Shown: piece after piece, positions 6,802 through 14,674 of the stretch
Numbering within the stretch: the stretch's first letter is position 1
How the letters are laid out: every line of letters begins with the position of its first letter
NCBI GenBank assembly: GCA_016793565.1
Contig: JAEUMA010000283.1
Coordinates: forward strand, 1 to 17,910
Length of the DNA: 17,910 nucleotides
Direction of reading: 5' to 3'
Origin: Rhizobiaceae bacterium
GTDB taxonomy: Bacteria; Pseudomonadota; Alphaproteobacteria; Rhizobiales; Rhizobiaceae
Position numbers and translations under genes: made by a program
Notes under the pieces: generated by a model
What the model was told of the DNA's origin: nothing
What the model saw: only the letters and a program-made list of their open reading frames with translations
Database searches by the model: none

Positions 6802-8109
6802 ATGGCAACCGATCTCGCCGCTTTCGCCAAGAAGAACGGCGTCAAGTACTTCATGATTTCCTACACCGACCTGTTCGGCGGCCAGCGCGCCAAGCTGGCT
6901 CCGGCGGCCGCGATCGCTGACATGCAGAAGGACGGAGCGGGCTTCGCCGGCTTCGCCACGTGGCTGGACATGACGCCGGCGCACCCCGACATGCTGGCCG
7001 TTCCCGACGCCGATTCCGTCATCCAGCTCCCCTGGAAACCGGAAGTGGCCTGGGTCGCCTCGGACTGCGTGATGGAAGACAAGAGCGTGGCGCAGGCGCC
7101 GCGCAACACGCTGAAGCGGCTGATTGCCGAGGCCGCCGCCGAAGGCATGCACGTCAAGACGGGCGTCGAGGCCGAGTTCTTCCTGATCTCGCCGGACGGG
7201 ACCACCATCTCCGACCCGGCCGATACCGCGTCGAAGCCGTGCTACGACCAGCAGGCGCTGCTGCGCCGCTACGACGTGATCGCCGAAATCTGCGACTACA
7301 TGCTGCAGCTCGGCTGGGGGCCCTACCAGAACGACCATGAGGACGCCAACGGCCAGTTCGAGATGAACTGGAACTTCGACGACGCTCTCGCCACGGCCGA
7401 CAAGCACTCGTTCTTCAAGTTCATGGTGCGCTCGATCGCCGAGAAACACGGCCTGCGCGCCACGTTCATGCCGAAGCCGTTCCCCGGCCTGACCGGCAAC
7501 GGCTGCCACGCGCACATCTCGGTCTGGGACAAGGCCGGCAAGAAGAACGTCTTCGCCGACAATTCCATGGAACTCGGTCTCTCGGCCAAGGGCCGCACCT
7601 TCCTCGGCGGCATCATGAAGCATGCCTCCGCGCTGGCCGCGATCACCAATCCGACGGTGAATTCCTACAAGCGCATCAACGCGCCGCGCACCATCTCGGG
7701 CGCGACCTGGGCGCCGAATACGGTGACCTGGACCGGCAACAACCGCACGCACATGGTGCGCGTGCCCGGCCCCGGCCGCTTCGAGCTGCGCCTGCCGGAC
7801 GGCGCGGTGAACCCCTATCTGCTGCAGGCGGTGATCATCGCGGCAGGGCTCGACGGCGTTCGTACCAGCGCGGATCCGGGCAAGCGCTACGACATCGACA
7901 TGTATCAGCAGGGCCACACGGTGAAGGGTGCGCCGAAGCTGCCGCTCAACCTGCTTGACGCGCTTCGCGAGTTCGACAAGGACAAGGGCCTGAAATCGGC
8001 TCTGGGCGACGAGTTCTCGGCAGCCTATCTGAAGATGAAGCACCAGGAGTGGAACTCCTACGCCTCGCACTTCACCCAGTGGGAACGCGACAACACGCTC
8101 GATATCTGA
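6802..8109 (+). CDS. gmaS: Gamma-glutamylmethylamide synthetase (glutamine synthetase type III/GlnT-like)
   Basis: This 435-aa cytosolic enzyme of the glutamine synthetase superfamily is assigned to the reaction methylamine + glutamate + ATP giving gamma-glutamylmethylamide + ADP + Pi, the entry step of the NMG pathway. Metal/substrate motifs are present: VEAEFF (122-127), DANGQFE (181-187), FMPKP (222-226), GNGCHAHIS (232-240), and SYKRINAP (288-295) followed by NNRTHMVRVPGPGRFELRLP (313-332). The N-terminal KYFMISYTDLFGGQRAKL block is typical of GmaS/GlnT. Placement between mgsC and mgdA is diagnostic of GmaS rather than GlnT. A GGGGA at 6786-6790 is 11 nt before the ATG, a rather long spacing. 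mgsC ends 34 bp upstream, consistent with one operon. Confidence 0.94.
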   Translation: MATDLAAFAKKNGVKYFMISYTDLFGGQRAKLAPAAAIADMQKDGAGFAGFATWLDMTPAHPDMLAVPDADSVIQLPWKPEVAWVASDCVMEDKSVAQAPRNTLKRLIAEAAAEGMHVKTGVEAEFFLISPDGTTISDPADTASKPCYDQQALLRRYDVIAEICDYMLQLGWGPYQNDHEDANGQFEMNWNFDDALATADKHSFFKFMVRSIAEKHGLRATFMPKPFPGLTGNGCHAHISVWDKAGKKNVFADNSMELGLSAKGRTFLGGIMKHASALAAITNPTVNSYKRINAPRTISGATWAPNTVTWTGNNRTHMVRVPGPGRFELRLPDGAVNPYLLQAVIIAAGLDGVRTSADPGKRYDIDMYQQGHTVKGAPKLPLNLLDALREFDKDKGLKSALGDEFSAAYLKMKHQEWNSYASHFTQWERDNTLDI

Positions 8110-8140
8110 GCGGCAGGCGCGGGCGAACGACGGAACCGGA

Positions 8141-9394
8141 ATGAAATATTCGATCTTCTCGCTTGCCCGCGCTGCACTGTCCGGCCACAAGAACTGGCCG
8201 CGCACATGGCGGGATGCCGCGCCCAAGGAGCGCTACGACGTCGTCATTATCGGCGGCGGCGGCCATGGCCTGGCGACCGCCTATTTCCTCGCGCATGAGT
8301 TCGGCATCCGCAACGTGGCGGTGCTGGAAAAGGGCTGGATCGGCTCCGGCAATGCCGGCCGCAACACCACCATCATCCGCTCCAACTACATGCTGCCCGG
8401 CAATATCGGCTTCTACGAGCTTTCGATGAAGCTGTGGGAGCGCATGGAGCAGGACCTGAACTACAACACGATGGTCAGCCAGCGCGGCATCGTGAACCTG
8501 TACCATTCCGACGCGCAGCGCGACGCCTATGCAAGGCGCGGCAACGCCATGCGCATCAACGGCATCGATTCCGAATTGCTGGACCAGGCGGCGGTCCGCA
8601 AGATGATGCCGTTCCTGAACTTCGACAATGCCCGCTTCCCGATCCAGGGCGGCCTATTGCAGCGGCGCGCCGGCACCGCCCGCCACGACGCAGTGGTGTG
8701 GGGCTACGCGCATGCGGCGAGCGGGCTCGGGGTCGACATCATCCAGAATTGCGAGGTCACCGGCTTCGTCCGCGACGCCGCCGGCGCCGTTACCGGCGTC
8801 GAGACCAGCCGCGGCACGATCGGCGCGGGCAAGGTGGGCATGGCGGTCGCCGGCAACTCCTCGCGGGTCGCCGCGATGGCCGGGCTGCGCCTGCCGATCG
8901 AAAGCCATGTGTTGCAGGCCTTCGTCTCCGAAGGCATCAAGCCGCTGATCCCCGGCGTGGTGACGTTCGGCGCCGGCCATTTCTACGTCAGCCAGTCGGA
9001 CAAGGGCGGCCTGGTGTTCGGCGGCGACATCGACGGCTACAACTCCTACGCCCAGCGTGGCAACCTGCCGACGGTGGAGGATGTCTGCGAGGGCGGCATG
9101 GCCCTCATGCCCGTGATCGGGCGCGTGCGCATGCTGCGCCAGTGGGGCGGCATCATGGACATGTCGATGGACGGCACGCCGATCATCGACCGCACGCCAG
9201 TGGACAATCTCTACATCAATGCCGGCTGGTGCTATGGCGGCTTCAAGGCGACGCCCGGCTCGGGGCTGGTGTTCGCGCACCTGCTCGCCAAGAACGAGTT
9301 CCACAAGGAAGGCGCGCTATTCCGCCTCGACCGCTTCCGGCGCGGCGCCATGATCGACGAAAAGGGCCAGGGCGCCCAACCCAACCTGCACTGA
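8141..9394 (+). CDS. mgdA: N-methylglutamate dehydrogenase subunit A (sarcosine oxidase beta-like)
   Basis: A 417-aa flavoprotein homologous to the beta subunit (SoxB) of heterotetrameric sarcosine oxidase; it would hold the site that oxidises the N-methyl group of N-methylglutamate. A dinucleotide-binding motif VVIIGGGGHG lies at 34-43 after a 30-residue N-terminal extension typical of SoxB. His182 in GTARHDAVVWGYA matches the histidine that carries covalent FMN in sarcosine oxidase beta (from memory of the family). The DGTPIIDRTP and GWCYGGFKATPGSG blocks near the C-terminus are also family-typical. ATG 8141 follows CGGAACCGGA and is 31 bp after gmaS. An unusual 99-bp gap with a hairpin separates it from mgdB. 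SoxB of true sarcosine oxidase is the alternative; the mgs and gmaS genes argue against it. Confidence 0.92.
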   Translation: MKYSIFSLARAALSGHKNWPRTWRDAAPKERYDVVIIGGGGHGLATAYFLAHEFGIRNVAVLEKGWIGSGNAGRNTTIIRSNYMLPGNIGFYELSMKLWERMEQDLNYNTMVSQRGIVNLYHSDAQRDAYARRGNAMRINGIDSELLDQAAVRKMMPFLNFDNARFPIQGGLLQRRAGTARHDAVVWGYAHAASGLGVDIIQNCEVTGFVRDAAGAVTGVETSRGTIGAGKVGMAVAGNSSRVAAMAGLRLPIESHVLQAFVSEGIKPLIPGVVTFGAGHFYVSQSDKGGLVFGGDIDGYNSYAQRGNLPTVEDVCEGGMALMPVIGRVRMLRQWGGIMDMSMDGTPIIDRTPVDNLYINAGWCYGGFKATPGSGLVFAHLLAKNEFHKEGALFRLDRFRRGAMIDEKGQGAQPNLH

Positions 9395-9449
9395 TCCGAT
9401 GTTGTCCTTGCGTTCGAACCAGCGCTCGCTGCCCACTCATCCGGCCTGT

Positions 9450-9466
9450 TTCGCCAGCCGGGCGAA
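9450..9466 (+). other. Intercistronic hairpin between mgdA and mgdB
   Basis: TTCGCC (9450-9455) pairs perfectly with GGCGAA (9461-9466) around the loop AGCCG, giving a 6-bp GC-rich stem. No T run follows, so it is unlikely to be a full intrinsic terminator. It sits in the only wide gap (99 bp) of an otherwise tightly packed operon, 27 bp before the mgdB start, and could act as an RNA stability or processing element. Confidence 0.35.
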
Positions 9467-9493
9467 CAACCTCAACGAACAGGGCGCGAAGCG

Positions 9494-9769
9494 ATGCGCA
9501 TAAACTGTCCCTTCTGCGGCCCGCGCGAAAACGGCGAGTTCACCTATCTGGGTGACGCCAAGCCGGTGCGTCCCGAAGGCGGCGCCGGCGAGGAAGCCTT
9601 CTACGACTACGTCTATCTGCGCGACAACGTCGCCGGCGAGATGAGCGAATGGTGGTACCATGGCGGCGGCTGCCGCTCGTGGCTGAAGGCCGTGCGCAAC
9701 ACCGTGACGCATGAATTCCTGTCGGTCGAGGCAGCGCCGGGCGCCGGCGGCAAGGCGGTTCAGAAATGA
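9494..9769 (+). CDS. mgdB: N-methylglutamate dehydrogenase subunit B (sarcosine oxidase delta-like)
   Basis: This 91-aa protein matches the delta subunit (SoxD) of heterotetrameric sarcosine oxidase in size and pattern. The Zn-binding ligands are visible: CPFC (Cys5, Cys8) and HGGGC (His56, Cys60), the same spacing as the Cys-x2-Cys and His-x3-Cys of SoxD. The YLRDN and GEMSEWWYHGGGCRSW blocks are family-typical. AGGG at 9481-9484 is 9 nt before ATG 9494. The stop overlaps the mgdC start (ATGA, 9766-9769), indicating coupling. Its role is structural, binding to the large MgdC subunit. Confidence 0.93.
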   Translation: MRINCPFCGPRENGEFTYLGDAKPVRPEGGAGEEAFYDYVYLRDNVAGEMSEWWYHGGGCRSWLKAVRNTVTHEFLSVEAAPGAGGKAVQK

Positions 9770-12738
9770 GTTCGCACCGCACGGCCTCAGGCGGCCTGAT
9801 CGACCGCGGCCACTCGCTGCGCTTTTCCTTCGACGGCGAATCGATGACCGGCCAGGCCGGCGACACGCTGGCCTCGGCGCTGATCGCCAACGGCGTCAAG
9901 CTGGTCGGGCGCTCGTTCAAGTACCACCGCCCGCGCGGCATCTTCACCGCCGGCTCGGAGGAGCCGAACGCGCTGGTCGAACTGCGCAGCGGCGGCCGCC
10001 GCGAACCGAACACGCGCGCCACCACGATCGAGCTGTTCGACGGGCTGGAAGCGACCAGCCAGAACCGCTGGCCCTCGCTGAAGCACGATTTCCTGTCGAT
10101 CAACCAGCTTGCGTCGCCGATCTTCGTCGCCGGCTTCTATTACAAGACCTTCATGTGGCCGGCGAAGCTCTGGGAGAGCTTCTACGAGCCGATGATCCGG
10201 CGCGCCGCCGGGCTCGGCCGGGCAGCCGAGACGGCCGATCCCGACCACTACGAAAAAGCGTGGGCGCATTGCGACGTGGTGATCGCCGGCAGCGGGCCGG
10301 CGGGGCTCACCGCCGCGCTGGCCGCGGGGCGCGCCGGCGCGCGCGTGATCCTGTGCGAGGAGGACTTCGTCCTCGGCGGCCGGCTGAACGCCGACGGCGG
10401 CGAAATCGACGGCAAGCCCGCGCGCGAATGGGTAGCGGCGGCCGAGGCCGAACTTCGCGGCATGCCCGACGTGCGCATCATGACGCGCACCACGCTGACC
10501 GGCGTGTTCGACGGCGGCGTCTATTCGGCGCTCGAACGCGTCAACGACCATGTGGCCGTTCCACCGGAGCACCAGCCGCGACAGCGGCTGTGGCGCATCG
10601 TCGCCAAGCGCGCCGTGGTGGCGGCGGGCGCGCTGGAGCGGCCGATCGCCTTTTCGGGCAACGACACGCCGGGCGTCATGCTGGCCTCGGCGGTGCGCAC
10701 CTATGTCAACCGCTTCGCGGCGCTGCCCGCCAAGCGGCTGGTGCTGTTCACCAACAATGACGACGGCTGGAAGACGGTCGACGCGGTACTGTCGGCCGGC
10801 GGCCAGGTCGCCGCTGTCGTCGATGCGCGGCCGGCCGTCAGCGACGCGCATCGCGCGCTGGCAGGCAAGGGGCAGTTCGCCATCCTGCACGGCGGCATCG
10901 TTGACGTTTCGGGCGGAGCCGGCGGCGTTCGCCGCGTGAAGGCGGCGCTCACCGGCGGCGCGGTCGCCGAGGTCGAGGCGGACGGCGTCGCCGTTTCGGG
11001 CGGCTGGAACCCGGCCGTCGGCCTGACCTCCTACCATCGCGGCCGTCCGGCATGGCGCGAGGACATCGCCGCCTTCGTGCCGGGCGCCCTGCCGCCCGGA
11101 ATGATCGTGGCCGGCAGCGCCAACGGCGCCTTTTCGCTCGGCGCATGCCTGCGCGAAGGCTTTGCGGCCGGCTCGCAGGCCGCCGCCGACGCCGGACATG
11201 GCGCAGCCGCGGGCAACGTGCCGGCGGCGGCGGACGAGCCCTATTCGCTGGCGCCGATGTGGCACGTGAAGGGCAAGCACAAGGCCTTCGTGGATTTCCA
11301 GAACGACGTGACCGTCTCCGACGTGGCGCTGGCGCAGCGCGAGGGCTTCGAATCGGTCGAGCACCTGAAGCGCTACACCACGCTCGGCATGGCGACCGAC
11401 CAGGGCAAGACCTCGAACGTCGTCGGCCTGGCGGTGATGGCCGAGCTGACCGGCAAGGGCATTGCCGAGACCGGCACGACGATCTACCGGCCGCCCTACG
11501 TGCCGACGGCGATCGGCGCGCTGGCCGGTCATCACCGCGACGAGAACTTCCACTCCGTGCGCCTGCCGCATTCGCATCACTGGGCCGAAGAACAGGGCGC
11601 GGTGTTCGTCGACACCGGCCTGTGGAAGCGCGCGCAGTGGTATCCGAAAAAGGGCGAGAAGGACTGGCTGGAATCGGTGACGCGCGAGGTCAAGGCCGTG
11701 CGTTCGGGCGTCGGCTTCTGCGACGTCTCGACGCTCGGCAAGATCGACGTGCGCGGACCGGATGCCGGCGCCTTCCTCGACCGCGTCTACATCAACACCT
11801 TCTCGACGCTCGGCGTCGGCAAGGCACGCTACGGCATCATGCTGCGCGAGGACGGCATCGTCTACGACGACGGCACCACCTCGCGGCTGGCCGAAGACCA
11901 CTATTTCCTCACCACGACCACGGCCAAGGCCGGGCTGGTGATGCAGCATCTGGAATTCTGCCGGCAAGTGCTGTTTCCCGAACTCGACGTGCAGCTCGCC
12001 ACGGTCACCGACCAGTGGGCGCAGTTCTCGATCGCCGGACCGAAGACGCGCGACCTGCTGCGCGAACTGGTCGATCCGTCGGAGGACCTTTCCAACGAAG
12101 GCTTCCCGTTCATGGCGGCGCGCGAGGTGCTGCTGCGCGGCGGGCTGAAGGCGCGGCTCTTCCGTATCTCGTTCTCTGGTGAGATGGCATTCGAGATCTC
12201 GGTGCCCGGGCGCTATGGCGACGCGATGGCCCGCAACCTGATGATTGCCGGCAAGGCGTTCGGCGTGACGCCCTACGGCACCGAGGCGCTCGGCGTGATG
12301 CGCATCGAGAAGGGCCACGTCGCCGGACCTGAGCTCAACGGCACCACGACGGCCGGTGACCTGGGGCTCGGCAAGATGATGTCGACTAAGAAGGACTATA
12401 TCGGCCGCGCCATGGCCGGCCGCGAGGCGCTGGTGGCGCCGGACCGGCAGGTCGTTGTCGGCGTCAAGCCGGTCGACAAGGGTCGGCGGCTGCGCTCGGG
12501 CGCGCATCTCCTTCCCAAGGACGCCTCGCCCTCGCCGCAAACCGACCAGGGCTACGTGACCTCGGTCTGCTATTCGCCGATGCTCGAACAGTGGATCGGC
12601 CTCGGCCTGGTCGCGCGCGGGCGAGAACGGCATGGCGAGATCGTCACCGCCTACGACCCTTTGCGCTCCGAGACCTACGAGGTCGAACTGTGCGACAACG
12701 TGTTCTACGATCCCGAGGGAGGACGCCAGCGTGGCTGA
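9766..12738 (+). CDS. mgdC: N-methylglutamate dehydrogenase subunit C (sarcosine oxidase alpha-like)
   Basis: This 990-aa protein has the full length of sarcosine oxidase alpha (SoxA). Domains in order: an N-terminal 2Fe-2S-like fold without the cluster (about 15-95, with FKYHRPRGIF at 51-60), an NAD/FAD-binding pyridine-nucleotide-disulphide oxidoreductase region beginning VVIAGSGPAGL (171-181), and a C-terminal aminomethyltransferase (GcvT)-like tetrahydrofolate domain (from about residue 620, with GVGFCDVSTLGKIDVRGPDA). The GcvT-like part would transfer the methyl-derived C1 unit to tetrahydrofolate as methylene-THF. ATG 9766 overlaps the mgdB stop. Its 3' end overlaps mgdD by 8 bp. The antisense strand has a 1048-codon open frame over it, which I regard as a GC-bias shadow. 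Confidence 0.94.
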   Translation: MSSHRTASGGLIDRGHSLRFSFDGESMTGQAGDTLASALIANGVKLVGRSFKYHRPRGIFTAGSEEPNALVELRSGGRREPNTRATTIELFDGLEATSQNRWPSLKHDFLSINQLASPIFVAGFYYKTFMWPAKLWESFYEPMIRRAAGLGRAAETADPDHYEKAWAHCDVVIAGSGPAGLTAALAAGRAGARVILCEEDFVLGGRLNADGGEIDGKPAREWVAAAEAELRGMPDVRIMTRTTLTGVFDGGVYSALERVNDHVAVPPEHQPRQRLWRIVAKRAVVAAGALERPIAFSGNDTPGVMLASAVRTYVNRFAALPAKRLVLFTNNDDGWKTVDAVLSAGGQVAAVVDARPAVSDAHRALAGKGQFAILHGGIVDVSGGAGGVRRVKAALTGGAVAEVEADGVAVSGGWNPAVGLTSYHRGRPAWREDIAAFVPGALPPGMIVAGSANGAFSLGACLREGFAAGSQAAADAGHGAAAGNVPAAADEPYSLAPMWHVKGKHKAFVDFQNDVTVSDVALAQREGFESVEHLKRYTTLGMATDQGKTSNVVGLAVMAELTGKGIAETGTTIYRPPYVPTAIGALAGHHRDENFHSVRLPHSHHWAEEQGAVFVDTGLWKRAQWYPKKGEKDWLESVTREVKAVRSGVGFCDVSTLGKIDVRGPDAGAFLDRVYINTFSTLGVGKARYGIMLREDGIVYDDGTTSRLAEDHYFLTTTTAKAGLVMQHLEFCRQVLFPELDVQLATVTDQWAQFSIAGPKTRDLLRELVDPSEDLSNEGFPFMAAREVLLRGGLKARLFRISFSGEMAFEISVPGRYGDAMARNLMIAGKAFGVTPYGTEALGVMRIEKGHVAGPELNGTTTAGDLGLGKMMSTKKDYIGRAMAGREALVAPDRQVVVGVKPVDKGRRLRSGAHLLPKDASPSPQTDQGYVTSVCYSPMLEQWIGLGLVARGRERHGEIVTAYDPLRSETYEVELCDNVFYDPEGGRQRG

Positions 12739-13357
12739 TTTCTCCTGGACACCCGTAAGCCCGCTGCAGGCGGCGCTGAAACCCGGCCGCCTCGGCGAAA
12801 AGAGCGGCCCGGCAGGACTCAAGCTGACGGAACTGACCGGCTTCTCGCTGATGCAGGTGCAGGCCAGGCGCGGACGCTGGGCGGAGACGGAGGCGGCGGC
12901 GCAAGGCCTGTTCGGCGTATCCGCGCCGGCCAATCCCGCCGCGGTCGAGGGTTCCGGCGCTACGCTGGTCTGGTCCGGCCCGCAGCAGTTCCTGGCGCTG
13001 TTTCCGGCCGGCTACGGCGCCGACTGGGAGAAGCGGCTGGCAGACGCCTTCGCCGGATCGGCTTCACTCTCCGACCAGACCGGCGGGCGCGCCATGATCC
13101 GCATTCAGGGTGCCCGCGCGCGCGACATGCTGGCCAAGGTCTGCTCCGTCGACCTTCATCCGAGGGCTTTCGCGACGGGCGCGGCGGCCGCCACCTCGGT
13201 CGACCACACCGGCGTCAATCTGTGGCGGCGCGCCGACGACGCGGAAGGCGCGGTGTTCGACCTGATCGTCTTCTCGACCTTCGCCGGCAGCCTGTGGCAT
13301 ACGCTGGTCGACCACGCCGCCGAGTTCGGCGTCGAGGCCGGACGGCATCCGGCCTGA
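12731..13357 (+). CDS. mgdD: N-methylglutamate dehydrogenase subunit D (sarcosine oxidase gamma-like)
   Basis: This 208-aa protein corresponds to SoxG, the gamma subunit of heterotetrameric sarcosine oxidase, and completes the MgdABCD complex. GTG 12731 is chosen because GGGAGGA at 12717-12723 lies 7 nt before it and the frame overlaps the mgdC stop by 8 bp (GTGGCTGA). A longer reading of the frame to an ATG at 12632 would run far into mgdC and lacks a ribosome site. The sequence is less conserved than in the other subunits, with SGPQQFLALFPAG and a SLSDQTGGRAMIRIQGARA segment typical of SoxG, related to GcvT. Its role is structural. It is the last gene of the NMG operon. Confidence 0.9.
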   Translation: MADFSWTPVSPLQAALKPGRLGEKSGPAGLKLTELTGFSLMQVQARRGRWAETEAAAQGLFGVSAPANPAAVEGSGATLVWSGPQQFLALFPAGYGADWEKRLADAFAGSASLSDQTGGRAMIRIQGARARDMLAKVCSVDLHPRAFATGAAAATSVDHTGVNLWRRADDAEGAVFDLIVFSTFAGSLWHTLVDHAAEFGVEAGRHPA

Positions 13358-13370
13358 GCAGCATCCCGGC

Positions 13371-13415
13371 GCGGGACGACCCGTAGCCGCCATGGCAAGG
13401 AAGGGACGGCCCTTC
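13371..13415 (+). promoter_or_regulatory. Guanidine-II (mini-ykkC) riboswitch
   Basis: Two small hairpins carry ACGR tetraloops, the defining pattern of the guanidine-II class. The first has CGGG (13372-13375), loop ACGA (13376-13379) and CCCG (13380-13383), extendable by a G-U pair. The second has GAAGGG (13400-13405), loop ACGG (13406-13409) and CCCTTC (13410-13415). The linker is 16 nt, and an AGGAGG ribosome site (13418-13423) follows directly. This two-hairpin, SD-adjacent layout controls guanidinium exporter genes in many Proteobacteria, raising expression when guanidine is bound. The gene behind it is such an exporter. Structure and context agree, so confidence is high, although no covariance search was run. 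Confidence 0.9.
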
Positions 13416-13430
13416 ACAGGAGGTTCTTCC

Positions 13431-13751
13431 GTGAGTTGGCTCTTTCTCTTCCTCGCCGGGCTGTTTGAAGTCGCCTGGGCGATCGGCCTGAAATACACCG
13501 AGGGCTTCACCCGGCCGCTGCCGACCGTCTTCACCATCGTCTGCATCCTGATCAGCCTCGGCCTGCTCGGGCTGGCGCTGAAATCGCTGCCGGTTGGCAC
13601 CGCCTATGCGGTGTGGACGGGCATCGGCACGGTCGGCACGGCGATCCTCGGCATCGTGCTGCTCGGCGAGGCGGCCACGGCGGTGCGGCTCGCCTGCATC
13701 GGCCTGATCCTGGCGGGCATCGTCGGCCTGAAGCTGTCCTCGTCGGTTTAG
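13431..13751 (+). CDS. gdx: Guanidinium exporter, small multidrug resistance family (Gdx/SugE)
   Basis: This 106-aa protein has four transmembrane spans and functions as a dual-topology dimer in the inner membrane, exchanging guanidinium for protons. It is close to E. coli SugE/Gdx: MSWLFLFLAGLFEVAWAIGL at the start with the essential Glu13, and KSLPVGTAYAVWTGIG (51-66) with Tyr59 and Trp62, the Gdx rather than EmrE signature. GTG 13431 is preferred because AGGAGG (13418-13423) is 7 nt upstream and the protein then begins like known Gdx. An in-frame ATG at 13392 lies inside the riboswitch linker, lacks a ribosome site, and would add 13 residues. Regulation by the guanidine-II riboswitch is strongly indicated. 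The older annotation as quaternary-ammonium SugE is the alternative label. Confidence 0.93.
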   Translation: MSWLFLFLAGLFEVAWAIGLKYTEGFTRPLPTVFTIVCILISLGLLGLALKSLPVGTAYAVWTGIGTVGTAILGIVLLGEAATAVRLACIGLILAGIVGLKLSSSV

Positions 13752-13775
13752 AGCATTTCCGGCTCTCGGGGCGGA

Positions 13776-13797
13776 GGGTCGCGAGACGCGATTTCCT
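13776..13797 (+). terminator. Weak candidate terminator after gdx
   Basis: TCGCG (13779-13783) pairs with CGCGA (13787-13791) around the loop AGA, with three more possible G-U pairs formed by GGG (13776-13778) and TTT (13792-13794). The T run is short, so termination efficiency is doubtful. A second small palindrome, AGAGC (13750-13754) with GCTCT (13762-13766), lies at the gdx stop and resembles the start of a dispersed rhizobial repeat. Confidence 0.3.
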
Positions 13798-13846
13798 TGG
13801 CGCCGAAAATAGCCTACGGACGGGTTCCCCATCCTCCGGAGCGACC

Positions 13847-14638
13847 ATGTCGGACGAACAGCAGCGCCTCGCCTTCACCATCGACCTTGCGCAGCGGGCC
13901 GGCGAGCTCGGCATGCGGTTCTTCCGCGAGCTCGACAAGCTGACCATAGAAAGCAAGGGCCATCAGGATCTGGTGTCCAACGGCGACCGCGAGGTCGAGC
14001 TTTTCGTGCGCGCGGCGATCGCCGAGCGCTATCCGCAAGACGGCATCGTCGGCGAGGAACATGCGCCGGTCAGCGGCAGCTCGGGCTACCGCTGGATCAT
14101 CGACCCGATCGACGGCACCGCCAATTTCGTGCGGGGCATTCCGGCCTGGGCGGTGGTGATCGCCTGCGTCCATGACGGCAGCACCGTGGTGGGCGTGGTA
14201 CACGAGCCCTGCTCCGGCGAGACTTTCAGCGCCCGGCTCGGCGGCGGCGCCTTCGTCAACGGACGGCCGATCCGCGTGACTTCGGCGACCAGCCTGACGC
14301 AAGGGTCGGTCGGCGTCGGCTGCTCCAACCGCAGCGTCGCCGGCCACGTTCTGCCGCTGATCGAGATGCTGCTGGGTGCCGGCGGCCTGTTCTTCCGCAA
14401 CGCCTCGGGCGCGCTGATGCTCGCCTATGTCGGGGCCGGCCGGCTGCTCGGCTATGCGGAGGAACACATGAACGCGTGGGACTGCCTGGCGGCGATGCTG
14501 ATCATCGAAGAGGCGGGAGGCATCGTCGAGCAGCCCGATACGCAGCGCATGATCGAGCACGGCATGCGCGTGCTGGCGGGCGGCCCCGGCGTCTACGACG
14601 CCATCCGCGACATGGCGCTCGACGCGTTCAGTCGCTGA
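13847..14638 (+). CDS. Inositol monophosphatase family protein
   Basis: A 263-aa Mg2+-dependent phosphatase of the IMPase/FIG superfamily. The signature residues are present: GEE (69-71), DPIDGT (86-91), and NAWDCLAA (209-216) with Trp211-Asp212. A GGGAFVNGRPI block follows the first half, and family length is normal. ATG 13847 has GGAG at 13838-13841. Possible substrates are inositol phosphate, histidinol phosphate or 3'-phosphoadenosine phosphate; the sequence alone does not decide. It lies 95 bp after gdx and 36 bp before an aldo/keto reductase. There is no obvious pathway link to either neighbour. Confidence 0.9.
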   Translation: MSDEQQRLAFTIDLAQRAGELGMRFFRELDKLTIESKGHQDLVSNGDREVELFVRAAIAERYPQDGIVGEEHAPVSGSSGYRWIIDPIDGTANFVRGIPAWAVVIACVHDGSTVVGVVHEPCSGETFSARLGGGAFVNGRPIRVTSATSLTQGSVGVGCSNRSVAGHVLPLIEMLLGAGGLFFRNASGALMLAYVGAGRLLGYAEEHMNAWDCLAAMLIIEEAGGIVEQPDTQRMIEHGMRVLAGGPGVYDAIRDMALDAFSR

Positions 14639-14674
14639 GTTCCCCAAGCCGGACCGCACCAGAAGGGTTTTGCC

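Noticed and set aside
9787..12933. 1048-codon open frame on the minus strand opposite mgdC
   Set aside because: It is antisense to a full-length, clearly recognisable mgdC, is compositionally odd (rich in Arg, His, Gly, Ala) and shows no family motif or ribosome site. High GC third positions create such shadows.
8141..13357. Sarcosine oxidase soxBDAG as the name for the four flavoenzyme genes
   Set aside because: The subunit order and folds fit, but no glyA, folD or purU lies beside them while mgsABC and gmaS do, so N-methylglutamate dehydrogenase is the better reading.
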